Shown here in pieces: positions 1-9,146 of a DNA stretch of 45,302 bases; within the stretch, counting starts at the first letter, position 1; each line of letters starts with the position of its first letter. The position numbers and the translations under genes were made by a program. Source of the stretch: a filamentous cyanobacterium CCP5 (GTDB lineage: Bacteria; Cyanobacteriota; Cyanobacteriia; Phormidesmidales; Phormidesmidaceae); assembly GCA_003017785.1 (NCBI GenBank), contig PYEQ01000001.1, positions 1-45,302 on the forward strand, written 5' to 3'. Under the pieces are notes generated by a model. It did no database searches. It was not told where the DNA came from and saw only the letters and a program-made list of their open reading frames with translations.

Positions 1-235
1 AGACGTGGTTCGCTCAGTGACGGGATGGGACTTCATTACTAATGCTGTATTAAGTGCATCCTTAAATTGAATTGGTATCAACTCTTCATGTTTGATGCAT
101 CATATATGATTTTCAGATTTGTCCGGTACTGAATAGTCAGCATTCAAACTAAAACCAAACCGCGTTAAACCAAGCGCAACCAATGCAGCGATCTGGCGGT
201 TTTTCCCGAAATCCAAATCCTGAGGAGGACTCAAG
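1..235 (+). promoter_or_regulatory. Leader region of the Nramp-like gene with a 12-bp palindrome
   Basis: No gene is visible here. A perfect 12-bp palindrome, ATCATATATGAT, lies at 99-110 and includes a TATGAT that could serve as a -10 box. No convincing -35 element sits 16-18 bp upstream of it. A strong Shine-Dalgarno sequence (GAGGAGG, about 222-228) precedes the ATG at 236. The palindrome could be an operator, but this is a guess from symmetry only. Confidence 0.3.
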
Positions 236-1504
236 ATGTACACCCAGAAGAAGCCCCAGGCTGAAAGCATCGTCCAGGAGAAATGGTGGAGCGTTACCCG
301 TCGGGCGATTGGTCCAGCAGCGATTATTTCAGCGGCATTTGTCGGGCCAGGGACCATTACCACCGCCAGCGTTGCCGGCATCAGCTATCAGTACGCGCTG
401 CTGTGGACCCTACCAGTGGCTGGGATCATGAGCTTTCTGTTTATGGATCAAACGGCCAGAATTGGTATTGTTGCTAAGAAAACTCTTCAGGAAGCCCTTC
501 ACGACCTCACAAAGGGTACGATTTGGCGCTGGCCAGTGGCCATTCTGGTGATTGCGGCGATTGGCATTGGCAACTGTGCTTTTGTGATCGGCAACATCAC
601 CGGTGCAGCCCTTGGTATGCAAGGGGTGGTGGGCGGTCCCATTCCGCTGTGGACGGTGATAACGGGGGTGGTTTCCATCGCTTTCTTGCTAGCTGGCAGT
701 TACAAGCTGTTAGAGCGGGTGCTGACCGGGTTTGTGGTGGTGATGAGCGCTGTTTTTTTAATCACGGCGATCGCCATTCGGCCTGATTTAGGAGCGCTGT
801 TTCAGGGGGCCGTGCTGCCCGTGATTCCCCCCGACTCGTTTCCGATTGTAATTGGACTGGTAGGGACAACCATTAGCTCCTATCAGTTCTTTCTGCACTC
901 CAGCGCTGCCAAAGAACATTGGAGTACCGAATCAGACCTGAAACTGGCCCGGATTGATTATTTCGTCTCGGTTTCCCTGGGAATTTTGATTTCCATGGCG
1001 ATCGTGGTCACGGCAGCTGCCCTCTACGGCACCAACCTGACCATTAGCTACGGGGCCAGAGAACTAGCGGAACAGTTGCGGCCAACCCTGGGCAACTATG
1101 CGCCGATTCTCTTCAGCGTGGGCTTGTTTGCGGCCAGTATTTCCTCTGCGATTCCGACCGCTTTGGCAACTGGCTGGGTGTTCACCGGCATTCTGGGGTT
1201 GAATACGCGCCTGACCAGCCTGCCCTGCCGAGTGGTGATGGTAGCGTTCATTTTTGTGGCTACCTATTTTGCCACCATTGGCGAACGGCCCCTGTCGATG
1301 ATTTTGTTTGCCCAGATGACTAACGGCCTGCTGCTGCCGATCGCCGCTGTCGCCGTACTATTCGTCGCCAACAAACGCGATCTGCTGGGCAGCTACGTGA
1401 ATAAGCTGTGGCTGAATCTAGCCTCTGGGGCGCTGGTGCTGCTGACCCTGTATCTGGGATTTAGAAGTCTGAAGGATGTTTTCAGCACCCTTTTGGGCGG
1501 TTAG
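236..1504 (+). CDS. Nramp-family-like membrane transporter without the canonical metal ligands
   Basis: This 422-aa protein has about 11 hydrophobic segments and the overall pattern of the Nramp/SLC11 family (LeuT-like fold), which normally carries divalent metals with protons. The first-helix signature reads GPGT at residues 37-40, where metal transporters have DPGN, so the ligand Asp is Gly and the Asn is Thr. In the sixth helix, residues 213-216 read ISSY just before QFFLHSS, where the family has VMPH, so the selectivity Met and the His are also missing. Metal transport is therefore doubtful and the substrate is unknown. The ATG at 236 follows a strong ribosome site, GAGGAGG. The amidohydrolase gene begins 96 bp downstream on the same strand, so the two may form an operon and share a substrate; that pairing is inference. 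Confidence 0.8.
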   Translation: MYTQKKPQAESIVQEKWWSVTRRAIGPAAIISAAFVGPGTITTASVAGISYQYALLWTLPVAGIMSFLFMDQTARIGIVAKKTLQEALHDLTKGTIWRWPVAILVIAAIGIGNCAFVIGNITGAALGMQGVVGGPIPLWTVITGVVSIAFLLAGSYKLLERVLTGFVVVMSAVFLITAIAIRPDLGALFQGAVLPVIPPDSFPIVIGLVGTTISSYQFFLHSSAAKEHWSTESDLKLARIDYFVSVSLGILISMAIVVTAAALYGTNLTISYGARELAEQLRPTLGNYAPILFSVGLFAASISSAIPTALATGWVFTGILGLNTRLTSLPCRVVMVAFIFVATYFATIGERPLSMILFAQMTNGLLLPIAAVAVLFVANKRDLLGSYVNKLWLNLASGALVLLTLYLGFRSLKDVFSTLLGG

Positions 1505-1600
1505 AAAATACGTCTTAGCACCCATTACAAAAGGCAATCCATCGGTAGATTTAGAGTTTGATTTTGTTCGCCTATTCGGCAGTCGAGGGAGAAATTTAAC

Positions 1601-2803
1601 GTGATGTATGACCTGTTGATCAAAGGGGGGCGCGTCATTGACCCCGCTAATCAATTAGATGACCGGGTTGATATCGCTGTAGCAGCAGGCAAAATCGCCG
1701 CGATCGCCACCGATATTCCCCAGGAACAAGCCAAACAGGTATTTGACGCAGTTGACAAGCTAGTGACCCCCGGCCTAACCGATATCCACATTCATGCGGC
1801 CGAGCACGAAGACACCGACAATGTCCATCCAGATACCGTTGGGATCAAAATGGGGGTGACTACGGTTGTAGACACCGGCAGCGCTGGCATCATTGGCTTT
1901 CCGGGATACCGCAAGCTGGTGGAGCAGAGCTGTAAAACTCGGGTCTATTTCATCCCGGTGACTTCCCTGGTGTATGAGTTTGTCGGCAATTTCATCGCCT
2001 TAAAAGTCGGGGCCGATATTTCCCCTGAAAACTTCAGCCTGAAGAAAACCCAGGCCCTCTACGAAAAGCACAAAGATGTCATTGTCGGTTTCAAATGCAT
2101 TCCCCCTAAGGTGCGCGAGTCCGACACGGAATCGATTCCATTAACCCAATCTAAGCAAATTACCCGAGCGATCGGCGTGCCGCTGACGGTACATTTAGGC
2201 TGGGTGCCCTATCGACCCTGGCTAGAAACACAGCGGGTGATGGAACAGCTGGATGCGGGGGATATCGCCACCCACATTTTTCGCCGCAAGGGCAGCATTT
2301 TAGATGCCAATCAACAGGTGTTTCCCGAAGTGTTTGCGGCCCAGGATCGGGGGGTGCGGTTTGATATCGGCCACGGCAATGGCAACTTTAATTTTGAGGT
2401 GGCTAAACGGGCCATAGACCAGGGAATTCGGCCTTTCACTATCAGCACTGATCTGATGGATCGAAATTCAATCATGGGTCCAGTTTTTAGCTTGGCCGAA
2501 ACCATGACTAAGTTTCTCTATCTGGGTTTTTCCCTTTATGAAGTGGTGGAGATGGTGACTTACCACGCCGCTTTAGCGATTAACAAGAGCGACGAATTAG
2601 GCAGCTTCAGCGTCGGTCGGGTAGCTGACCTGTCGATCCTTGATTACCGACAGGGTAACTGGAAACTGAGCGACGGCATCAATACTGTCGTTTGGGATGG
2701 TCCTAAGCTGATTCCTCAGTTTACAGTTGCCGCCGGAGAACTAATTCAGTGCGAATTTCCGGACAACTCTTTTCGCAAAGAGGAACTGGCTGCCAGTCAT
2801 TAA
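1601..2803 (+). CDS. Amidohydrolase/deacetylase-family metallohydrolase (Atu3266/EF0837-like)
   Basis: This 400-aa member of the amidohydrolase superfamily has a composite N-terminal beta domain (KGGRVIDP) followed by a TIM barrel. Visible metal-site residues are HIH at about 63-65, a likely carbamylated Lys in VGFKC near 165, His in TVHLG near 198, His in ATHIF near 225 and the barrel-end Asp in STDLMDR near 284. The arrangement suits the dihydroorotase-like group that includes Atu3266 and EF0837, members of which deacetylate N-acetylated substrates; the substrate here is not predictable. A GTG at 1601 is followed at once by an ATG at 1604. The AGGGAGA site at 1586-1592 suits either, and spacing slightly favours GTG. 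It lies downstream of the Nramp-like gene in the same direction. Confidence 0.82.
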   Translation: MMYDLLIKGGRVIDPANQLDDRVDIAVAAGKIAAIATDIPQEQAKQVFDAVDKLVTPGLTDIHIHAAEHEDTDNVHPDTVGIKMGVTTVVDTGSAGIIGFPGYRKLVEQSCKTRVYFIPVTSLVYEFVGNFIALKVGADISPENFSLKKTQALYEKHKDVIVGFKCIPPKVRESDTESIPLTQSKQITRAIGVPLTVHLGWVPYRPWLETQRVMEQLDAGDIATHIFRRKGSILDANQQVFPEVFAAQDRGVRFDIGHGNGNFNFEVAKRAIDQGIRPFTISTDLMDRNSIMGPVFSLAETMTKFLYLGFSLYEVVEMVTYHAALAINKSDELGSFSVGRVADLSILDYRQGNWKLSDGINTVVWDGPKLIPQFTVAAGELIQCEFPDNSFRKEELAASH

Positions 2804-3042
2804 TTTTGGTCGGGGATAAACTTGAAAACAGAAGGAGCCTTGTTTTTAAACTACCTTAACGAGTTCTATTGAAAAATGCAGAGGTGGTAGATTTGGAAGT
2901 CGATTTTCGCATGGCATCTGCCGCCAATTTCACGTTGATTACATGTCCACCCCTCGCGTAATCAACGTGGACTAGAATGCTGCCTATCCGGCGACGACGG
3001 GTGACCTTAAAAGAGCGAACAAACACAAGTTGAATAAAATAA
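2804..3042. other. Intergenic stretch with a 12-bp inverted repeat
   Basis: No gene is seen between the amidohydrolase stop and the terminator at 3043. The stretch contains perfect inverted arms CACGTTGATTAC (2931-2942) and GTAATCAACGTG (2958-2969) separated by 15 nt. Neither side has a T-run, so it does not look like an intrinsic terminator. It could be a protein-binding dyad or an RNA stem. Confidence 0.45.
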
Positions 3043-3064
3043 GGGCGCACAGGTCTGTGCGCCC
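3028..3064 (-). terminator. Rho-independent terminator of the giant GDPD/phytase-like gene
   Basis: A ten-base-pair stem, GGGCGCACAG (3043-3052) with CTGTGCGCCC (3055-3064), has a minimal loop. Read on the minus strand, it is followed by the T-rich stretch TTATTTTATTC. It lies about 50 nt downstream of the stop codon of the minus-strand gene ending at 3113. Confidence 0.8.
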
Positions 3065-3112
3065 CTGATAGTGATGATGCTTGAGGTCGCAACTGCCGCG
3101 CCTCAGCAAGAA

Positions 3113-6100
3113 TTAAGCCATCACAAACCCCGACTGGGCCAGCGTGGTTGTATCCACGCCGTTCATCACCGCCAGGGTTTCATCCCCGGCAGTGATGGCG
3201 TTGCCGCTGAAGGACAGCGCCCCGAAGCTGAGGCCACCCGCCAAGCCAATGACGTCAATACCGACTTCAAAGTCAGTGATGGTGTCGGTGCCTTCGCCCA
3301 CGGCCAGCACGAAGGTATCGCTCCCCTGACCACCGGAGGAGTCGTCACCCGTGAGGATGTCATTGCCGAGGCCGCCCCGCAGGATGTCGTCGCCGTCGTC
3401 GCCCCAGATCTGGTCGTCGCCGTCGCCGCCAAACAGGATGTCATTGCCCCCCTTGCCGCCGATGCGATCGTTGCCGCCTTCGCCATAGATAGTGTCATCG
3501 TTGCCGATGCCCACCTGGGCGCTGCGATCGTCCAGGTCGCCCCGCAGCACGTCGTCACCGTCGCCGCCGAAGATGAATCCGGGTGCGTCGATGCCGCCAG
3601 CGATCGTGTCACTGCCGCGGCTGCCTTCGGTGAAGGTGCGGGTCAGGGCCGCTTCGCCCAGACGAGGGTCGAGGTCGAGGGTTTCGTCTAGCTCAATCAG
3701 AATCACTTCGTTGTTGTCGATTTCGACTGCAGAGAAGTCCCGCCCGATGGAGAAGGGGTAGTTGTTGTCATTGGCTACCAGAATGGTGCGCTCATCAACC
3801 ACCAGCAGGTCTTCAATGGTGACAAACGGGAAGCTGAAGCTGGTTTCGCCGTCGCCATTCAGGTCATCGGGGTCGGCGATGTTCAGCAGATCCACCAGTT
3901 CGCTCTTCTCCACGGAGCCTGCGTCGTCCACCTCAGAAAGATCCACCTTGAAAATCTTCTTGAACTGGGCGGCGGCTCCCTGACGGCCATCCCGCTCGAT
4001 CACCAGGTACTCGTCGCTGTTGATCGGGGTGAAGTCGCCGATCGCGTGGCTGGGGTTCTCCAACTGATAAAGGCCGAGAACTCCCTCGAAGCGGCTGCTG
4101 GCCACGTCGAACTCGTAGATGCGCACGGAGCCTGCGGGGTCGCCGAAGACGGTGCCTTCCAGCATGGGGTAGAGGGTCTGGCGATCGGGGCTGAAGGCCA
4201 TGCCCTCATAGCCGCGAGAACCTGGCAGGTTGGCGAACTCTTCTGCCGTCTCGAACTGCTCCAGCACGATGCGCCCGGTTTCGGGGAAGTCGGTGAAGAA
4301 GCCGTCGGCTCCCAGTTCAATCAGCTGCCGGAACTCTTCGCCCGGAGTCTGGGCGGTGCCGTCGGGGTTGAGGGTGAGGTAGCGGGGCTCATCCCGCAGG
4401 GTGTAGGGGTGTACCTGCAACCCGGCGGCGTGGGCGAAGTCAATCAGCGGGAATACCTCGCCCGTGAGCTGGCTGCTGATGCCCAGAGGGACTTCAACCG
4501 TGCCGCTGCCGGTCAGGGTGGGGGCGTCTACAGGACCGACTTCGAAGCTGACGGTGAGGTCTGAGATCGACTCCCCTTCCACCGAGAACAGCAGATCGTC
4601 GTTGAGGACGCTGTAGCTGAAGTCCACCGGCAGGCCGTCTTCGAGTACCAGCTGGGGGAAGAAGTCAACTTCGAAGTCGTCTGCTTCGGTGAGCGGGGTG
4701 CCGAGGAAGTCGATGTCTACCTCCAGGCTGGTGGTGGGGTCAACCACTTCAATGCCTTCGCCGGTAAATAGCTCACGGTTATAGGCCAGGATGCCGCCGA
4801 AGATGCCCTCGCTGGTGTCGAAGGTGAGCCGCTGGAGTACGGTTTCGTTGGTGCCGTTGCCGTCGCGGTCTTCAGAGGTGGCGAAGGACTCCCGCAGCAG
4901 GATACTGTTTTTCCAGGGGCCGAGGCCGTCGGCGTAGCTGCTGATGGTGGCGATCGCTTCGGCATTGGCCAGAGCGTCGTAGCCGGGGTTCTCGAAGTTC
5001 AAGAAGGGCAGCAGGTCGCCGTAGATTGCCGCCTGCTCGTCATCGGAGAGGTCAGCGTTGGCCACCAGGTCAAAGGGCACCGAAAAGCCGCCGCCCCCGA
5101 CGTTAATGGAGGTGCCCTCGATGTCACCCAAAAGCTGCACCAGCTTCAGGGTTTCTAGCCCTGCTTCCGGCAGGATGGTGTTGCGCAGATCCAGCAGGTT
5201 GGCAATCTCGAAGGACTGGATGAAGATCCGATCGCGATCGGTGAAGCCGGTTTCCAGCAGGGTTTCCACCAGGGCCTCTTCCAGAGATAGCCCCTGCTCA
5301 TCGAAGAAGGTGGGGTGCTTGGTTTCCGGGTAGATGCCGATCTCGCGACCCACCTCGGCGCTGACCGCCTGCACCAGCTCAATCACCTCCTTGAAGGTGG
5401 GAATTTCGAACAGGTTGTCGAATTCGCCGCGAGGGCCTTCGGCGGTGTCGTAGCTGAGGGTCAGCCTGGGCCGCAGGCTCGGGTCATCGGCATATTCGGA
5501 TGACCAGAAATCCCAGCCGTCGCCAGAGTCATTCAAAAACACCCAGCCCTGGTTTTGCTCCGGGTTTTCCAGCCATGCCTGTACGTCAGCGGTGACGTCG
5601 ATTTCCAGCAGGGTTTCATCCGCTGGCTGGGGAATGGTGAAGGAGGCATCGGTGGCCGCTTCCACCCCATCGAGCTGCACCCCGTCGCCGCCAAAGCTGT
5701 TCCAGGCGCTGTCGTCGCCCCACTCCTGGCGCATCTGATAGGCCGTCACCGTGCCATCGGAAGCACTGTTAGTGTAGACCTGCAGCGTAGCCCCGGTCAG
5801 GGTCGCCCCCTCAGGAATCGCCAGGTCAGCAAACTTCAGCAGCCCCTGGGTGGGCAGACCGTCGTCGTCCTGGTCAACGCTAATGTCGTCAATGTCGCCG
5901 CCAGGAGCATCCGGAGTCGAGGCGAAGATATTGGTGTCCGTAGCACTGGTAAATTCGGCTTCACCGCTGCCGCCCACCAGATTGTCATTGCGGAAGCTGA
6001 GGGACTGCACCGCCCGAATTTGTTTGATCTCTTCCAGGGTGAAGTCTTCGGCAAACCAGCCGCCTACCAGGGCTCCGTCCAGGTTTTTGACGGTGACGCG

Positions 6101-8746
6101 ATCGCTGAACTGGGGCAGATCCGCCACGTTGGTGGTGCGGGTGCTGTTTTGCAGGACGATCGGGTTGCCCTCTTCGTCCCGGACGATTTCGCCGTTGGCA
6201 CCCAGCTGCACCTGGGCCAGGGTGGGCTCGTGGCGGGCAATCAGCACCCCGTCGCTGGTGGTCACCAGGTCGGGCTCCACGAAGTCGGCTCCCTGGTAGA
6301 TGGCCAGCCGGTAGGCTTCCAGGGTGTGCTCGGGGAAGTCGCCGCTGGCCCCCCGGTGGGCAATCACCAGCGGGGTCTGGCCGTTGAGGGTGTTGAAGTT
6401 GAAGTCGGGGTTCTGGGGCGATCGCACCGTTTCCGAGGTGAGCTTGTCCACCACCGGGTCGCCGGTGCGGGGGAAATCGGTGAAGAAGCCGTCGGCCCCC
6501 AGTTCGATGAGCTGCTTGAACTCTTCCTCGGGGGTCTGGGGATTGCCCTCGGCATCCAGGGTGAGGAACTGTTCTTCGTCCCGCAGGGTGTAGGGGTGGA
6601 CTTGTAATCCGGCACTGTGGGCGCGATCGATCAGCGGGAAGATTTCGCCGGTGTTCTGGGTAGTGATTTCGGCCACGCCGTCGCCGTCGCCATCCACCGG
6701 GGTATCCAGGGCTTCCCGCAGGATGATGCTGTTTTTCCAGGGGCCAAGGCCCTCCGCGTAGGTGCTGATGGTGGCGATCGCCTCCTGGCTGACCAGATCG
6801 GCATAGGTGGGAGCGTCGGTGAAGTCGAGGATGTCCACCAGGTCGCCGTAGATGCCCCGCAGCGCCTCGGTATCGATCACGTTGACGTTCTCGAAGGTCA
6901 GGGATATCTGGGGCACCAGATCCGGATCGCCCTCAAACTCCGAGGTGAAGAAATCCCAGCCGTCGCCGGAGTCGTTGTCGAACACCCAGCCGAAGTTCTG
7001 ATCCGGGTTTGCTAGCCAGAAGTTGATGTCTTCGGTAACGTCGAGGGTGAGGAATTCGCCGCTGGAGGGCTGGGGAATGGTGAAGGAGGCATCGGTAGCG
7101 GCCTCAACGTCGTCCGGCTGCACCCCGTCGCCGCCAAAAGTACCCCAGGTGCTCTCGTTGCCCCAGTCCTGGAGCATCCGGTAGGCCGAAATCGTGCCCC
7201 CAGAGGAGCTGGTGGTAAAAAAGCTCAAAGAAGCATTAGCCAGCACCGCCCCTTCCGGAATCAGCGCACCAATGTCGTTGAACTGCACCAGACCCTGGGT
7301 GGGGCCGTTGTCTTCCTGATCGACAGAAATTTCATCGTCGTCTGGAAAGGCCGTATCGGGTTCGGCGGAGCGGATAACAATATCGGTGGCATCGGTGATG
7401 CTCAGGGCCGAGGTGTTAACCACGAAGTCATAGGGCACCGAGAAGCCGCCGCCGCTGGCGTTGATGAAGTCCCCGGCGGTGTCCCCCAGCAGCTGCACCA
7501 GGGGAATATCCCCCAGGCTGGCTGACTCTAGCTGGTTGTTGAGGTCGATCAGGTTGGCCACCTCAAAGGACTGGATGAAGATCCGCTCAGGGTCGGTGAA
7601 CCCCGTGCGGCGCAGCACCTCTACTAGGGGCTCTTCCAGGGAGAGATCCTGGGCATCGAAGTAGCTGGGGTGCTTAGTTTCCGGGTAGATGCCCACCTTA
7701 ACGCCGGTCTGGGCTTCCACTGCCTGCACCAACTCGATCACCTGCTCGAAGCTGGGAATCTGGAACAGGTCATTAAACGCCTGATCCCGGAAGCTGCGGG
7801 GCTGGCGGGCGCGGATGCTCTCCTGGATTTCTTCGAAGGTGAAGTCTTCGGCAAACCAGCCGCCCACCAGGTCACCATCCAAGTTCTTGACGGTCAGCCG
7901 ATCCGCGAACTGGGGCAGATCCGCCACGTTGGTGGTGAGGGTGCTATTTTGCAGCACGATCGGGTTGCCGTCGGCATCCAGAACAATCTCGCCGTTTTCG
8001 TCGAGCTGCACCTGAGCCAGGGTGGGCTCATGGCGGGCAATCAGCACCCCATCACTGGTAATCACCAGGTCGGGCTCGATGAAGTCTGCCCCCGCCGCGA
8101 TCGCCGCCCGATAAGCCTCCAGGGTATGTTCCGGCAGGTCGCCGCTGGCTCCCCGGTGGGCAATCACCAGCGGATCTTGACCGTTGAGGGTATTCAGATT
8201 CACCGGATTCGGGGTGGCGATCGGCGCTTCCAGCAGCTCCCCGGCGCTGTTGAAGTGCAGCAGATAGGGGCCAAACTCTTCCCCCACCCAGATGTCGCCG
8301 TTGCGATCGATCACAAAGGACTCGATGTCAAAGTCGCTGCCGGTCAGCCGCCGCTCGGCGGTGTCCCCGTTTTCAATGGCGAAGGGAATCAGTCCGTTGG
8401 GGTCGCTGAGCTGCACAAAGCCCTGCACCTCAAAGCTGCCGTCGCCGCCCTGGCCGTTGAAGCTGGGGGCCGCCTGGTACAGTCGCAGCAGGTAGTCGCT
8501 GCTGTTGTCTTCGCCGCCAAAGCCGTTGTCGGAAAGGAACCAGAAGGTGCTGCCCGTGCTGCCGGGGGCATACTGGACAGCGCTGAAGCCCTGCACCGGC
8601 TGGCCAGGGAAGGGGCCAGTGCGACCGTTGCCAGAAACGGGCTGGATGCGGGCGATCGCGTCAATCACCCCGCTATCTCCCCCTGCCGGTGGCCCTTCCG
8701 CGAAGGTGTCAGCTGGCAAACCGGAAAAGCCTTTGAGTGTAGCCAT
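3113..8746 (-). CDS. Giant secreted phytase-like / double GDPD / RTX protein with nested domains
   Basis: This 1877-aa protein appears to be an extracellular phosphodiesterase. Approximate layout: residues 1-185, first half of an 'esterase-like activity of phytase' propeller; 186-785, first glycerophosphodiester phosphodiesterase (GDPD; HRGASGDLPEHT near 194) interrupted at about 453-619 by a DNRLRE-type beta domain; 786-1493, second GDPD (HRGASGDFPEHT) interrupted at about 921-1103 by a second DNRLRE copy and at about 1303-1433 by another insert; 1495-1705, second half of the propeller (YEGMAFSPD); 1709-1800, RTX nonapeptides (GGDGDD, GGNDIL); then a C-terminal tail. There is no signal peptide; RTX repeats with a C-terminal signal suggest type I secretion and calcium-dependent folding. 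The ATG at 8746 follows GGAGAGA on the minus strand. A candidate Pho box lies upstream. The likely role is release of phosphate from glycerophosphodiesters; activity is inferred from family. Confidence 0.88.
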   Translation of the reverse strand: MATLKGFSGLPADTFAEGPPAGGDSGVIDAIARIQPVSGNGRTGPFPGQPVQGFSAVQYAPGSTGSTFWFLSDNGFGGEDNSSDYLLRLYQAAPSFNGQGGDGSFEVQGFVQLSDPNGLIPFAIENGDTAERRLTGSDFDIESFVIDRNGDIWVGEEFGPYLLHFNSAGELLEAPIATPNPVNLNTLNGQDPLVIAHRGASGDLPEHTLEAYRAAIAAGADFIEPDLVITSDGVLIARHEPTLAQVQLDENGEIVLDADGNPIVLQNSTLTTNVADLPQFADRLTVKNLDGDLVGGWFAEDFTFEEIQESIRARQPRSFRDQAFNDLFQIPSFEQVIELVQAVEAQTGVKVGIYPETKHPSYFDAQDLSLEEPLVEVLRRTGFTDPERIFIQSFEVANLIDLNNQLESASLGDIPLVQLLGDTAGDFINASGGGFSVPYDFVVNTSALSITDATDIVIRSAEPDTAFPDDDEISVDQEDNGPTQGLVQFNDIGALIPEGAVLANASLSFFTTSSSGGTISAYRMLQDWGNESTWGTFGGDGVQPDDVEAATDASFTIPQPSSGEFLTLDVTEDINFWLANPDQNFGWVFDNDSGDGWDFFTSEFEGDPDLVPQISLTFENVNVIDTEALRGIYGDLVDILDFTDAPTYADLVSQEAIATISTYAEGLGPWKNSIILREALDTPVDGDGDGVAEITTQNTGEIFPLIDRAHSAGLQVHPYTLRDEEQFLTLDAEGNPQTPEEEFKQLIELGADGFFTDFPRTGDPVVDKLTSETVRSPQNPDFNFNTLNGQTPLVIAHRGASGDFPEHTLEAYRLAIYQGADFVEPDLVTTSDGVLIARHEPTLAQVQLGANGEIVRDEEGNPIVLQNSTRTTNVADLPQFSDRVTVKNLDGALVGGWFAEDFTLEEIKQIRAVQSLSFRNDNLVGGSGEAEFTSATDTNIFASTPDAPGGDIDDISVDQDDDGLPTQGLLKFADLAIPEGATLTGATLQVYTNSASDGTVTAYQMRQEWGDDSAWNSFGGDGVQLDGVEAATDASFTIPQPADETLLEIDVTADVQAWLENPEQNQGWVFLNDSGDGWDFWSSEYADDPSLRPRLTLSYDTAEGPRGEFDNLFEIPTFKEVIELVQAVSAEVGREIGIYPETKHPTFFDEQGLSLEEALVETLLETGFTDRDRIFIQSFEIANLLDLRNTILPEAGLETLKLVQLLGDIEGTSINVGGGGFSVPFDLVANADLSDDEQAAIYGDLLPFLNFENPGYDALANAEAIATISSYADGLGPWKNSILLRESFATSEDRDGNGTNETVLQRLTFDTSEGIFGGILAYNRELFTGEGIEVVDPTTSLEVDIDFLGTPLTEADDFEVDFFPQLVLEDGLPVDFSYSVLNDDLLFSVEGESISDLTVSFEVGPVDAPTLTGSGTVEVPLGISSQLTGEVFPLIDFAHAAGLQVHPYTLRDEPRYLTLNPDGTAQTPGEEFRQLIELGADGFFTDFPETGRIVLEQFETAEEFANLPGSRGYEGMAFSPDRQTLYPMLEGTVFGDPAGSVRIYEFDVASSRFEGVLGLYQLENPSHAIGDFTPINSDEYLVIERDGRQGAAAQFKKIFKVDLSEVDDAGSVEKSELVDLLNIADPDDLNGDGETSFSFPFVTIEDLLVVDERTILVANDNNYPFSIGRDFSAVEIDNNEVILIELDETLDLDPRLGEAALTRTFTEGSRGSDTIAGGIDAPGFIFGGDGDDVLRGDLDDRSAQVGIGNDDTIYGEGGNDRIGGKGGNDILFGGDGDDQIWGDDGDDILRGGLGNDILTGDDSSGGQGSDTFVLAVGEGTDTITDFEVGIDVIGLAGGLSFGALSFSGNAITAGDETLAVMNGVDTTTLAQSGFVMA

Positions 8747-8812
8747 ATCTATGTCTCTCCGTTAAACACGCGTTTAAAGACAAAAACAGGGTTTCACGGA
8801 AGCTTTAAGACC

Positions 8813-8856
8813 TGGCAATTTATTGTTAATTGACGGTTAATTTTCGGGTTAATTTT
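8813..8856 (-). promoter_or_regulatory. Candidate Pho box upstream of the GDPD/phytase-like gene
   Basis: On the minus strand, four imperfect 8-mers occur in tandem with starts 12, 11 and 11 bp apart: AATTAACC, AATTAACC, AATTAACA and AATTGCCA. The shared TTAAC core and 11-bp period match the cyanobacterial PhoB (SphR) box, which is tandem PyTTAAPyPy-type 8-mers separated by 3 bp. The array ends about 65 nt upstream of the ATG at 8746. Regulation by phosphate starvation is inferred. Confidence 0.55.
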
Positions 8857-9146
8857 TGCTGCTTTTGCATCGCTGCATCGTCCCAATTCTGCATAGAAAT
8901 TAACTGAGTCAAACCGCTTATCTTGAGAGGAATTGCAACTAAATAGAGCTTGTATTTCGATGAACAAGAGATTAAGATTTGGTTGACCAAGCCTGCCCCA
9001 TTCATCTCTACGATCGCTTGGGCTGAAACCTTTCCCCGGACGCATCCGGCTGATACTACTCTGCCGGCCGGACGGGAAGGGCTGTGTTTTCTCCTGGGAC
9101 AAATGCTTCAGGAGAATTCTATGAAGCTTGGATGAATATCCCCAAC
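8857..9146. other. Intergenic stretch between divergent exoenzyme genes
   Basis: No gene is supported between the two candidate Pho boxes. A small inverted repeat, TTCTCCTG (9089-9096) and CAGGAGAA (9109-9116), is visible. Short reading frames here have no ribosome site and no recognisable protein. Confidence 0.4.

Noticed and set aside
5555-8833. Long plus-strand open frames of 350 and 387 codons antisense to the giant gene
   Set aside because: They are GC-rich shadow frames of a coding gene with clear domain motifs; they have no recognisable domains or ribosome sites.
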